A stretch of DNA of 9,419 nucleotides from Oscillospiraceae bacterium (GTDB lineage Bacteria; Bacillota; Clostridia; Oscillospirales; Acutalibacteraceae): positions 1-9,419 of the forward strand of contig CADBOL010000008.1 of assembly GCA_902796295.1 (NCBI GenBank), written 5' to 3'. The translations under genes were made by a program, and so were the position numbers. The notes under the pieces were generated by a model. That model saw only the letters and a list, made by a program, of their open reading frames with translations, made no database searches and was not told the DNA's origin. Every line of letters starts with the position of its first letter. Within the stretch, counting starts at the first letter, position 1. This document shows, in pieces, positions 1 through 6,773 of the stretch.

Positions 1-3
1 CTG

Positions 4-38
4 GATATACAATCCGGAGCACGCTTTGCGTGCGACCC
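4..38 (-). terminator. Possible terminator-like hairpin after glmM
   Basis: In the sense of glmM transcription, a perfect 6-bp stem GCACGC/GCGTGC (33-28 with 24-19) closes an AAA loop. It is extended by GGG/TCC pairing (38-36 with 18-16, one G-U pair) across a 2-nt bulge. The tail GGATTGTATATC contains T residues but no true T-run, so this is not a textbook intrinsic terminator. It is the only stable hairpin between the end of the operon and the window edge. Confidence 0.4.
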
Positions 39-73
39 GAAATTCCGCATTCCTCATTCCGAATTCCGCATTT
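4..73 (-). repeat. Post-operon repeat element, copy 1 (downstream of glmM)
   Basis: Read on the minus strand, this begins 11 nt after the glmM stop codon. It has three parts: a head rich in GGAAT/GCGGAATT words (73 to 41), a hairpin (38 to 16), and an AT-rich tail GATTGTATATC (14 to 4). Positions 36-73 match 9292-9329 with 2 mismatches in 38. Positions 41-70 match the reverse complement of 8785-8814 with 2 mismatches in 30. The same parts in the same order follow the stop codon of the plus-strand operon at 8785-8841. No open frame of note lies here. Its function is unknown; an interspersed extragenic element or a 3'-end/termination element would both fit. Confidence 0.8.
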
Positions 74-84
74 GAAACTGCACA

Positions 85-1467
85 TTACTCAGCGTACTTC
101 TCTTTGATTATCCCAGCGACCGAGTCTACGAGGCGTCTGCATTTTTCCTCTTCGTCGGCCTCTACCATTACCCTGATTACGGGCTCGGTGCCGGATTCTC
201 TTATCAGGATTCTTCCGGAGTCGCCGAGCTCTTCCTCGGCTTTCGCTACGGCCGCCTTTACCTCGGGGTCATTTACAGCCGCCGGTTTATCGGAAACTCT
301 TACATTCTCAAGAATCTGCGGATAAATCTTAAGCGGTTTCGCAAGCTCGCTCATTGTGGTCTTCTTTGCCATCATGACCTGCATCATTTTGAGCGAGGTG
401 AGTATTCCGTCGCCCGTGGTGGCGTATTTTGAAAAGATTATGTGACCGCTCTGCTCTCCTCCGAGGCAGTTGTTATGCTCCGCCATGTATTCGTAAACAT
501 ACTTGTCGCCCACTGCCGTCTTTGCGTAATCGATGCCAATCTCGTCAAACGCTTTGTAGAGGCCGAAGTTTGACATAACCGTTGTGACGACGGTATTGTT
601 GAAGAGCTTGTCTCTCTCTTTCATATATCTGCCGTAGATATAAAGTATGTGGTCGCCCGTAAGCACCTCGCCCTTTTCGTCAACACAAAGGCATCTGTCG
701 GCGTCGCCGTCATAGGCGAATCCCACATCAAAGCCGTTTTCCACCACGAATTTCTGAAGACCTTCAATGTGTGTGGAGCCGGCGTTTTCGTTGATATTGA
801 GACCGTCGGGGTCAGCGTTAATCACGGCTGTGGTTGCGCCGAGCGCCTCAAAGACGGATTTAGCTATATTCCAGGTGGAGCCGTTGGCGCAGTCGAGCGC
901 GACCTTCTTGCCTTTGAATGAATAAACGCCGAGTGAGATAAGATAGCCGATGTATCTGTTTCTGCCCGAAACATAGTCTACCGTTTTGCCTATGCCGCTC
1001 TTTTCGGCGAAGGGGAGAGTATCGTATTTCTCGCCGAAAACCTCAAGCTTTCCGTCAAGATAATCTTCTATAAGGGCGATGGTTTCATCGTCCATTTTTA
1101 TTCCCTCGCGGTTAATGAGCTTGATGCCGTTGTCATAATAGGGATTATGGCTCGCGGATATCATTATGCCGCAGTCAAATTCATCAATCTTTGTCACATA
1201 AGCTACATTCGGAGTTGTGGTTACGTGGAGCATGTAAGCGTCCGCTCCCGAGGCGGTGAGACCCGCTATGAGCGAATACTCAAACATGTAGCTCGAGCGT
1301 CTTGTGTCTTTGCCTATGACGATTTTACCCGGCTCGTCGATACCGTTTCTCTTGTTGAGCTCGGTGTAATACCAACCGAGAAATCTGCCTGTCTTGTAAG
1401 CGTGGTCAGCGGTGAGTGTCTTGTTTGCCTCACCTCTGAAACCGTCAGTGCCGAAATATCTTCCCAT
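85..1467 (-). CDS. glmM: Phosphoglucosamine mutase GlmM
   Basis: Interconverts glucosamine-6-phosphate and glucosamine-1-phosphate in the cytoplasm, the committed step toward UDP-GlcNAc and peptidoglycan. The 460-residue length is normal for the alpha-D-phosphohexomutase family and all four domain signatures are present. They are the phosphoserine loop ISASHNP with catalytic Ser106 (103-109), the metal loop DGDADR (253-258), the sugar-binding GGEQSG (336-341) and the phosphate-binding RESGTEP (423-429). The N-terminus MGRYFGTDGFRG is typical of GlmM rather than phosphoglucomutase or ManB. The start is 3 nt after the stop of the upstream beta-helix gene, with its GAGG ribosome site (1477-1474) inside the last codons of that gene, so translation is probably coupled. 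It is the last gene of a five-gene minus-strand operon. Confidence 0.95.
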   Translation of the reverse strand: MGRYFGTDGFRGEANKTLTADHAYKTGRFLGWYYTELNKRNGIDEPGKIVIGKDTRRSSYMFEYSLIAGLTASGADAYMLHVTTTPNVAYVTKIDEFDCGIMISASHNPYYDNGIKLINREGIKMDDETIALIEDYLDGKLEVFGEKYDTLPFAEKSGIGKTVDYVSGRNRYIGYLISLGVYSFKGKKVALDCANGSTWNIAKSVFEALGATTAVINADPDGLNINENAGSTHIEGLQKFVVENGFDVGFAYDGDADRCLCVDEKGEVLTGDHILYIYGRYMKERDKLFNNTVVTTVMSNFGLYKAFDEIGIDYAKTAVGDKYVYEYMAEHNNCLGGEQSGHIIFSKYATTGDGILTSLKMMQVMMAKKTTMSELAKPLKIYPQILENVRVSDKPAAVNDPEVKAAVAKAEEELGDSGRILIRESGTEPVIRVMVEADEEEKCRRLVDSVAGIIKEKYAE

Positions 1468-1470
1468 TGT

Positions 1471-2130
1471 TTACCTCATTTTTACAACTTTGCCGTTGCC
1501 TTTGTAGATTATATTTTCTCCGATGCATCCTCTTACGGATGAAAGCGGATATATTCTTGAATTCCTGCCTATCACGGTGCCGGGGTTGAGCACGGAATTG
1601 CATCCTATCTCAACATGATCTCCGAGAATCGCGCCGAATTTCTTAAGGCCGGTTTCAATGTTTTTGAACTGATTCTTAATCACTATGGGGGTTTTATCCT
1701 GCTTCACGTTTGATGTGACCGCGCCCGCTCCCATATGCGATTTAAAGCCGAGGATGCTGTCGCCGACATAGTTGAAATGCGGCACCTGCGCGCCGTCAAA
1801 AATAATGGCGTTTTTGACCTCGACGCTGTTTCCTATAACACAGCCCTCACCGATGAGAGCGCTGCCTCTTATGAAAGCGCACTGTCTTACCTGTGTGTCT
1901 TTTCCTATAATGCAGGGGGCTCCGATATAAGCGCTCGGGAAAACCGTCGCGCTTTTGTGCGCCCACACACCGGGTGAAAGCTCCGTGTATTCTTCTTTAT
2001 CGAGCGTTTCAATGAGCCTTAATATTTCATCCTTGATTCCGGCGAGCGCCTGCCAGGGAAACTCGAAGCCGGAAAGGTAATCCTTTGCAATAGTGTGCTC
2101 GAGCGATAAAAGTGTATTGGTTTCCAGCAT
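1471..2130 (-). CDS. Stand-alone GlmU-like left-handed beta-helix acyltransferase
   Basis: A 219-residue cytoplasmic protein. Residues 1-50 are a helical lead-in. Residues 55-200 carry hexapeptide repeats ([IV]-G-x-x-x-x turns: IGAPCI, IGKDTQ, IGEGCV, IGNSVE, IGCNSV, IGRNSR) typical of trimeric left-handed beta-helix transferases. Against the acetyltransferase half of E. coli GlmU, as I recall its sequence, Arg88, Lys106, His118 and Tyr121 sit at exactly the spacing of Arg333, Lys351, His363 (catalytic base) and Tyr366. Asn377 becomes His132 and Ser405 becomes Cys177. The uridylyltransferase Rossmann domain of GlmU is absent. Such proteins are often labelled UDP-GlcNAc pyrophosphorylase, which this sequence does not support. 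Glucosamine-1-phosphate N-acetylation, the step after GlmM, is the best guess. The start at 2130 is chosen for its GGAGG site, with glmM 3 nt downstream. The protein could instead be regulatory or acylate another sugar. Confidence 0.85.
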   Translation of the reverse strand: MLETNTLLSLEHTIAKDYLSGFEFPWQALAGIKDEILRLIETLDKEEYTELSPGVWAHKSATVFPSAYIGAPCIIGKDTQVRQCAFIRGSALIGEGCVIGNSVEVKNAIIFDGAQVPHFNYVGDSILGFKSHMGAGAVTSNVKQDKTPIVIKNQFKNIETGLKKFGAILGDHVEIGCNSVLNPGTVIGRNSRIYPLSSVRGCIGENIIYKGNGKVVKMR

Positions 2131-2134
2131 AAAA

Positions 2135-2139
2135 CCTCC
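2135..2139 (-). promoter_or_regulatory. Ribosome binding site setting the beta-helix gene start
   Basis: GGAGG lies 4 nt before the ATG at 2130. An in-frame ATG further upstream at 2151 has no such site at a suitable distance and would overlap the preceding symporter gene, so the 219-residue product is preferred. Confidence 0.85.
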
Positions 2140-2140
2140 G

Positions 2141-3598
2141 TCAGTCTGCATTCAGCTGAGCTTCTTTATTCTCAACGGCCTTGCGCCTCTCAAAGAGCTC
2201 CGCCTCGATTTTTCTCTTTTCTTCCTTGTCATCCCTGACAAACGAAATAATGACTGTATAAAGAACCGCGCCGATTACAGGGCCGAGCATGAATATGGGC
2301 CACTGCCATTTCATGTAGGTCGGGTTCTGGTCAAAGTTTTTGCGGCTTGAATCGTGACCGAGCATCGAGAGCACGAAGCCGTTGATAATCTGAACTGTTG
2401 CGGATGAGAGCTTTGAAATGAAATTCTGCATGGAGAATGATATACCCTCTGTTCTCTTGCCGGTCTTGTATTCGACATAGTCTATTGAATCTGCCGTCAG
2501 AGCGCGGTGGGCAATATCCATTGAGTTGATTGGTACCGTAGCTATGCTTATCAAAACCATAGTGGTTATAATCTGAGCCGGAGTATTGAATCCCACAAAA
2601 TAGGAAATGACTCTGCAGATAATGTTGCTGACCTGGGCAATGATGAGCAGGCGCTTCATGCCTCCCATCTTATCGGCAATCTTTGTGGCAAAGAGCATCG
2701 CTACCGCGCCCACGGCGCCGGTCAGGAATGTATAGAATACCTGCATGTTGCCGTAGCCGATCTGAGCGAATCCGACGTCATAGACCTCTCTGCTCTCAAA
2801 GAAATAAACCCAGGGGATTATGGTGTTGAATACATCCTTGCAGTATCTCGCAAGTGAAATGAGCAGCAGGGTCCTGTTATGGCGCAAAACGAATATTGCC
2901 TCGAACAGACTCTCCTTGCTCTGCTCTGTTTCAACCGCTTCTTTCATCCTGTAGGCAACCATTGAGATAAGCTCGCCGCCGAGGCCGAATACAACGCCGA
3001 AGAGCGCAAATACCATAACGGTATTCATTCCCGCGCCTTCGACAGCGCTCCTGAATGTCGGGAAAAGGCCGGCGAGTGTGGCTCCCGCGCCCGCTCCGAT
3101 GGAAACCCACTGAGACACGCGGCTTCTTTCCTCCGAGTGAGGGGAGGAGACCGCTACCATGCCCCACAGGGCGACATCCTGAAATGAATAGAATAAATCC
3201 CAGAGAAGATAGGCGGCGCAGACCAGCGCGATGAACGCTCCGTTGCCGATATTAAGCGGCAGGAACATCGCTACCGATAGCAGTCCGATTATGGGAGGAG
3301 TTATCATCAGAATCGGTCTGAGCTTTTCTCCGCTTCTGAATCTGTGCTTATCGACCATCGCGCCGACTATCGGGTCATTGATTGAATCCCAGATCCTTGA
3401 AACACCGGTAATTATACCGGAGAGTTTGGGCGAAATACCTCTGACATATTCGAGATAATAGAACAGCCAGCTTCCTATGTAGCCGTAAGAGATATTCTGA
3501 CCCGCGAGACCGACCGCGTATGAAATCAGTCTGCCGGTTCTGACGTATTTTTTATCGGCTGCCTGAGCGGGGATTTCACGTGCAGGTTCTGAACTCAT
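2141..3598 (-). CDS. GPH-family sugar:cation symporter (MFS), paralogue 1
   Basis: A 485-residue inner-membrane transporter with about 12 hydrophobic segments, the size of MelB-type glycoside-pentoside-hexuronide:cation symporters. The family signature RIWDSINDP (68-76) holds Asp71 and Asp75, equivalent to the cation-site pair Asp55/Asp59 of MelB. The late cytoplasmic motif DSIDYVEYKTGKR (370-382) keeps Lys378, at the MelB Lys377 position. The first helix reads SYAVGLAGQN (26-35), with no acidic residue where MelB has sugar-contacting Asp19. The C-terminal tail (about 456-485) is highly charged and probably cytosolic. The start at 3598 is set by an AGGTGA site; a longer frame to 3694 would overlap the previous gene by about 80 nt. 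It is third in the operon, 13 nt after paralogue 2 and 10 nt before the beta-helix gene. The substrate cannot be read from sequence. Confidence 0.9.
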   Translation of the reverse strand: MSSEPAREIPAQAADKKYVRTGRLISYAVGLAGQNISYGYIGSWLFYYLEYVRGISPKLSGIITGVSRIWDSINDPIVGAMVDKHRFRSGEKLRPILMITPPIIGLLSVAMFLPLNIGNGAFIALVCAAYLLWDLFYSFQDVALWGMVAVSSPHSEERSRVSQWVSIGAGAGATLAGLFPTFRSAVEGAGMNTVMVFALFGVVFGLGGELISMVAYRMKEAVETEQSKESLFEAIFVLRHNRTLLLISLARYCKDVFNTIIPWVYFFESREVYDVGFAQIGYGNMQVFYTFLTGAVGAVAMLFATKIADKMGGMKRLLIIAQVSNIICRVISYFVGFNTPAQIITTMVLISIATVPINSMDIAHRALTADSIDYVEYKTGKRTEGISFSMQNFISKLSSATVQIINGFVLSMLGHDSSRKNFDQNPTYMKWQWPIFMLGPVIGAVLYTVIISFVRDDKEEKRKIEAELFERRKAVENKEAQLNAD

Positions 3599-3602
3599 AA
3601 TA

Positions 3603-3608
3603 TCACCT
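3603..3608 (-). promoter_or_regulatory. Ribosome binding site setting the symporter 1 start
   Basis: AGGTGA lies 4 nt before the ATG at 3598 and between the two symporter genes. It supports the short start over the in-frame ATG at 3694, which is buried in the preceding coding sequence. Confidence 0.8.
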
Positions 3609-3611
3609 GTA

Positions 3612-5084
3612 TTATTCTTCGGCGGCAGCGTCAGCGCTTTCGCCGCCTGTAAGTTTCGCGTTATTGCTTCTGATGTAGGAGTAAACAGGCTCAAGCCTCT
3701 CCTTTGTCAGCGGGAATAAGACATAGAGAAGGAATATAAGAGTGTATGTAATTGCGGGGATAATTGTGCAGACCTTGAGTATTCCTTCGCTGACGCCGGG
3801 AACGAATCCCGCGTTTGCCATTGTTTCTGCGTTGTAGCCGATTTTGCCCAGTAGCATCAGTCCGCCGTAATCCGCCGCAGTCTGGCCGAGCTTTCTGCAG
3901 AAGGTATAGACAGCGTAAATCGCGCTCTCGCTCTTGATATGGGTGGTGTATTCCTGGAAGTCTATGACATCGGCAACTACAGCCCAGTTTGTGATTGAGA
4001 TGAATGAGTAGCCGAAACCTATCACAAAGAGCAGGCCGATGAAGAGACCGGGGTTATTCTGCGAGGGCTTGAGTATATAGGTGAGAATCGCAGCGGCCGC
4101 CGCGAAGAATCCGCCGAAGGCGCTCAGCTCTTTCTTGCCGAATCTCTTGACGAGTTTCGGAACAAACGGAATCATTATCGCCATGGGCAGATACTGCGCT
4201 ATCGTGCCGAGCACGGAGAGATTCGTGTTGCAGAAGTAGTTTTTGTAAAGATACTGGTTGAGCGAAGCGAACTGAAGCTGACCGCTGATGAGTATGCCGG
4301 TGAGAGCGAGAATAACGAAGGGCTTGCTCTTGAGCATACCGAGATAGGTCTTTTTCATATCCACCTGCGGCTCCGCCTCGGAGGGAACTCTCTCTTTGGT
4401 GGTCGCGTAGCAGGAGAAATAGAATACTATCGAAAGAACGCCCATCGCGACGGCGAAGAGGAACATTCCCTTTGCGTTTGCGACATTATAGGTTTCGCCG
4501 TTTGCCTGCTGAACCTTTGTGTAGATAAGGAACGGAGCTATGAGCAGGGGAGCGGCTCCGCCGATACCGCCGCCGATGGTCCTGAAGGTCGAGAGCAGGG
4601 TCCTGCCGTCGGGATCATCCGTGATGACGGAGGCGAGCGAGCCGAACGGAACGTTCATTCCGGTGTAAAGCATACCGAACGCTATGTAAGTCACATAGGC
4701 GAATACGAGCAGCAGAGCCTGGCTCGATGTGAATTTACCGATATTGAAAAAGCAGATAATCTGCGAAACACCGAGGGGGATCGCCACATATTTGAGAAAC
4801 GGTCTGAATTTGCCGTCTTTTGTCGGCTTCCTTTTAGCGACTATCGCGCCCCACATCGGGTCGTTAATTGCATCCCAGAGACGGGTGAAAAGGAAGAGAT
4901 TCGCAGCTTTTTTTGTATCGAGTTTCAAAACATCGGTATAAAAAACTTTAAGAAAAGAAGATACATATGTGAGCACAAACAGGTTGCCCGCGTCGCCCAG
5001 CATGTAGCCCATGCCTTCTTTGATACCTATCTTGTTGGGATGAGCGCTGTCGGGTAATGAGCGCTCTTTAACATCTGATGACAT
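3612..5084 (-). CDS. GPH-family sugar:cation symporter (MFS), paralogue 2
   Basis: A 490-residue membrane transporter of the MelB/GPH type with about 12 hydrophobic segments. The N-terminal helix has GYMLGDAGN (26-34), with Asp31 where MelB has Asp19. The signature RLWDAINDP (68-76) gives the cation-site pair Asp71/Asp75. The late cytoplasmic motif ADVIDFQEYTTHIKSESA (371-388) has Thr380 where MelB has Lys377, then YAVYTFCRKLGQ, a form common in clostridial GPH proteins. It is clearly diverged from its neighbour at 2141-3598, so this is not a recent duplication. The ribosome site AGGGGTG (5096-5090) follows directly on the stop of the hydrolase gene, and the ATG comes 5 nt later. Sugar or glycoside import is the likely role; the substrate is unknown. 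Confidence 0.9.
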   Translation of the reverse strand: MSSDVKERSLPDSAHPNKIGIKEGMGYMLGDAGNLFVLTYVSSFLKVFYTDVLKLDTKKAANLFLFTRLWDAINDPMWGAIVAKRKPTKDGKFRPFLKYVAIPLGVSQIICFFNIGKFTSSQALLLVFAYVTYIAFGMLYTGMNVPFGSLASVITDDPDGRTLLSTFRTIGGGIGGAAPLLIAPFLIYTKVQQANGETYNVANAKGMFLFAVAMGVLSIVFYFSCYATTKERVPSEAEPQVDMKKTYLGMLKSKPFVILALTGILISGQLQFASLNQYLYKNYFCNTNLSVLGTIAQYLPMAIMIPFVPKLVKRFGKKELSAFGGFFAAAAAILTYILKPSQNNPGLFIGLLFVIGFGYSFISITNWAVVADVIDFQEYTTHIKSESAIYAVYTFCRKLGQTAADYGGLMLLGKIGYNAETMANAGFVPGVSEGILKVCTIIPAITYTLIFLLYVLFPLTKERLEPVYSYIRSNNAKLTGGESADAAAEE

Positions 5085-5096
5085 TGTTACACCCCT

Positions 5097-6254
5097 TTAT
5101 CTTGCTATCGCGGCAAAAGCTTTTCCGGTGAGCTCCGCTATGTTTGTGCTTCTGATTGTCTTTATTGCCTCAAACACGTCTTTGCCTACTCCCTCAAAGG
5201 ATTCTTTGACATAATCCTTTATATCGGGGCTCACTTCCTTTACGGATCTGAGAGCACCCCTGATTGATTTGAATGCGTGCTTTGCCGTATCGGAAAGGTT
5301 TGCCTCACCCAGGCCGTCAATGAATGCGGTAACTATCGAGTCAACCGCCTGAGCGCTTTTTTCCGAAGCGTAGGAGCAGAGTACGGCGAGTGCGGTGTCT
5401 GTGATTTTGGCCATGAGATTTATATCATCGGCTGTCACTATTTCGCCGTCTTTGATTTTCCAGGTGCCGAGATCGTGCTGGAATGCGCCCGTCAGCCTTG
5501 TGCTTTTGACTGCTTTGTAGTCATAGTCGTGAGCGAGCATCATGCCTATCATTGAGGAATTCGGCACATAGTGTCTGTATACGGGCAGAATCTCCTCATA
5601 GGTGCCCAGATGGAATATGCCGTAATCGTGATAGCCGGGTCCGTCGTTGTTATAGACTCCGATGATTCTCTCCCTGACGGCTTCCGAGCATTTGAGAGCG
5701 GTCATAAGCGCGATGTTGCCGCCCTTGGAATGTCCGCAGATTCTTATCTTGCCTTCTCTCTCGCGCGCGAGCTCCTCGATGTAGCCGAGAGCGAGGTCGT
5801 ATGAGGGAGGATTCTTTGTGGTGAAAAGATCGAGGTCTTCCTTCCAGCCGGCAAGTGTGTCATCTGTGCCTCTGAAAACGACAACAAGCTCGTCTCCGGG
5901 CAGGATGAATGTAGCCGCGCAGTATTGAATCGCAGGCTTCGCGCTGTAAACCTCGTGAACGGCAAGAATCTTCATTTCGGAAAATCTTGCTGTTTCAGAC
6001 ATAGCCATCATATCTAAGCTTGACTGATTGGTAATCATAAGACCGAGCTTCTGATGCTTGCTTCCTCTGAGGTCAAAGAGCTCCTTGGCGGCGTCCGAAA
6101 AGTTTCTCGGCTCGTCTTTGAATGAAGCTGAGACAACCTTTTCAAACGGCATGTAGATAACCTCGCTGAGAGTCAGCGCATCACAGTCATTGAACGGGTA
6201 TTCTTCAAAAGTTCTGTCGCCGAACTGGGGAATATACTCTTTTATGCCTGCCAT
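5097..6254 (-). CDS. DUF2974/Mbeg1-like alpha/beta hydrolase
   Basis: A 385-residue protein, first in the five-gene operon. Residues 124-141 (VVVFRGTDDTLAGWKEDL) resemble the FRGTD strand of class-3 lipases. The nucleophile elbow GHSKGG (174-179) gives Ser176, and NNDGPG (202-207) plus QHDLGTW (259-265, His260) are characteristic of the DUF2974 group. No signal peptide is seen, so it is probably cytosolic or membrane-peripheral. The last ~95 residues are predicted helical and amphipathic (for example DYVKESFEGVGKDVFEAIKTI), which could bind membrane or a partner. The reaction is unknown; a carboxylester hydrolase or lipase is the family-level guess. The start at 6254 is chosen for GGAGG at 6266-6262; a longer in-frame start at 6299 lies upstream of the likely transcription start. 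Confidence 0.82.
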   Translation of the reverse strand: MAGIKEYIPQFGDRTFEEYPFNDCDALTLSEVIYMPFEKVVSASFKDEPRNFSDAAKELFDLRGSKHQKLGLMITNQSSLDMMAMSETARFSEMKILAVHEVYSAKPAIQYCAATFILPGDELVVVFRGTDDTLAGWKEDLDLFTTKNPPSYDLALGYIEELAREREGKIRICGHSKGGNIALMTALKCSEAVRERIIGVYNNDGPGYHDYGIFHLGTYEEILPVYRHYVPNSSMIGMMLAHDYDYKAVKSTRLTGAFQHDLGTWKIKDGEIVTADDINLMAKITDTALAVLCSYASEKSAQAVDSIVTAFIDGLGEANLSDTAKHAFKSIRGALRSVKEVSPDIKDYVKESFEGVGKDVFEAIKTIRSTNIAELTGKAFAAIAR

Positions 6255-6261
6255 AATCCAA

Positions 6262-6266
6262 CCTCC
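6262..6266 (-). promoter_or_regulatory. Ribosome binding site setting the DUF2974 hydrolase start
   Basis: GGAGG is 7 nt before the ATG at 6254. The alternative ATG at 6299 falls upstream of the predicted -10 box (6295-6290), so it would not be in the message. Confidence 0.88.
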
Positions 6267-6289
6267 GTAAAATATAAATATACAATCAT

Positions 6290-6318
6290 ATTCTAACACA
6301 CATTATTTAATAAGTAAA
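6290..6318 (-). promoter_or_regulatory. Sigma-A-type promoter for the five-gene minus operon
   Basis: On the minus strand, -35 TTTACT (6318-6313) and -10 TAGAAT (6295-6290) are separated by exactly 17 nt. A TGT directly before the -10 makes it an extended -10. Transcription would start near 6283, giving a leader of about 29 nt. It faces away from the plus-strand promoter; the two -35 boxes are 8 nt apart. The boxes are read by eye. Confidence 0.6.
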
Positions 6319-6326
6319 CAAAATTA

Positions 6327-6355
6327 TTGAAACGGTATTAAATTTGGTGTATAAT
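6327..6355 (+). promoter_or_regulatory. Strong sigma-A-type promoter for the plus-strand operon
   Basis: TTGAAA (6327-6332), a 17-nt spacer, then a perfect TATAAT (6350-6355). Transcription would start near 6362 and give a leader of about 30 nt before the ATG at 6393. No clear operator or riboswitch-sized leader is present, so expression may be largely constitutive (inference). Confidence 0.8.
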
Positions 6356-6392
6356 CACAGACAGAGAAGGTATCTTTTTACGGGGTGATAAA

Positions 6393-6728
6393 ATGAACGA
6401 TGAAAACGAAAAACTGAAGGTCTGCTGCGAATACTGCGACTCCTATGTTGACGCGGATGATAATGAGGTATGCCCCAACTGCGGAGCCCCGCTGCGGGAG
6501 GCAATCATAAAAGCGGAAACGAAGCGCAGACTCGAAAAGATTGACGAAGAGGAAAAGCAGAGAAAGATCCTTCAGGAGGAGCGCGAAGCCAAAGACAGAG
6601 ACGATATTTTCGATCTGATCAAGACCGTTGCCGGCTCCGCCGCGGGCGGAGCTATCGCGGGCGGCCTTGCGAGAGCTGCCGGTGAGTTTCTCAAAGAAGA
6701 CCTCAAAGGCGCATTTAAAAAGAAATAA
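6393..6728 (+). CDS. Small zinc-ribbon protein with charged helix and glycine-zipper tail
   Basis: A 111-residue protein in three parts. The first (1-32) is a zinc-ribbon-like knuckle pair, C12-x2-C15 and C27-x2-C30, ending PNCGAPL, with a spare Cys11. The second (35-71) is a Lys/Glu/Arg-rich stretch likely to form a long helix or coiled coil. The third (79-97) is an alternating Gly/Ala segment, VAGSAAGGAIAGGLARAAG, like glycine-zipper membrane helices, followed by a basic end (KGAFKKK). I do not recognise a named family. The start follows a GGGGTGAT ribosome site (6382-6389) and the near-consensus promoter about 40 nt upstream. It is the first gene of the plus-strand cluster, 45 nt before the lipoprotein gene, with no terminator between. 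Membrane tethering of a zinc ribbon is inference. Confidence 0.78.
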   Translation: MNDENEKLKVCCEYCDSYVDADDNEVCPNCGAPLREAIIKAETKRRLEKIDEEEKQRKILQEEREAKDRDDIFDLIKTVAGSAAGGAIAGGLARAAGEFLKEDLKGAFKKK

Positions 6729-6761
6729 GAAAAATTGTAAATAACTCAAATTAATTTAAAC

Positions 6762-6767
6762 GGGGTG
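6762..6767 (+). promoter_or_regulatory. Ribosome binding site setting the lipoprotein start
   Basis: GGGGTG lies 6 nt before the ATG at 6774. Its own GTG (6765-6767) is an in-frame start candidate, but using it would consume the ribosome site, so 6774 is the start. The same GGGGTG form precedes the zinc-ribbon and symporter 2 genes. Confidence 0.75.
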
Positions 6768-6773
6768 TGTGAC

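Noticed and set aside
649..921. Open frames on the plus strand opposite glmM, and similar frames opposite the other genes
   Set aside because: They lie antisense to well-supported genes, lack ribosome sites and encode no recognisable domain.
1471..2130. Beta-helix protein as LpxA/LpxD (lipid A pathway)
   Set aside because: The residue match and neighbourhood point to GlmU-type chemistry, and the host looks Gram-positive without lipid A genes nearby.
3599..3694. N-terminal extension of symporter 1 from an ATG at 3694
   Set aside because: It would overlap the end of the preceding gene by about 80 nt and encodes a non-transporter-like lead; AGGTGA marks 3598.
6729..6773. Possible separate promoter or terminator between the zinc-ribbon and lipoprotein genes
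   Set aside because: The 45-nt gap is AT-rich but holds no paired -35/-10 boxes and no hairpin with a T-run, so co-transcription is simpler.
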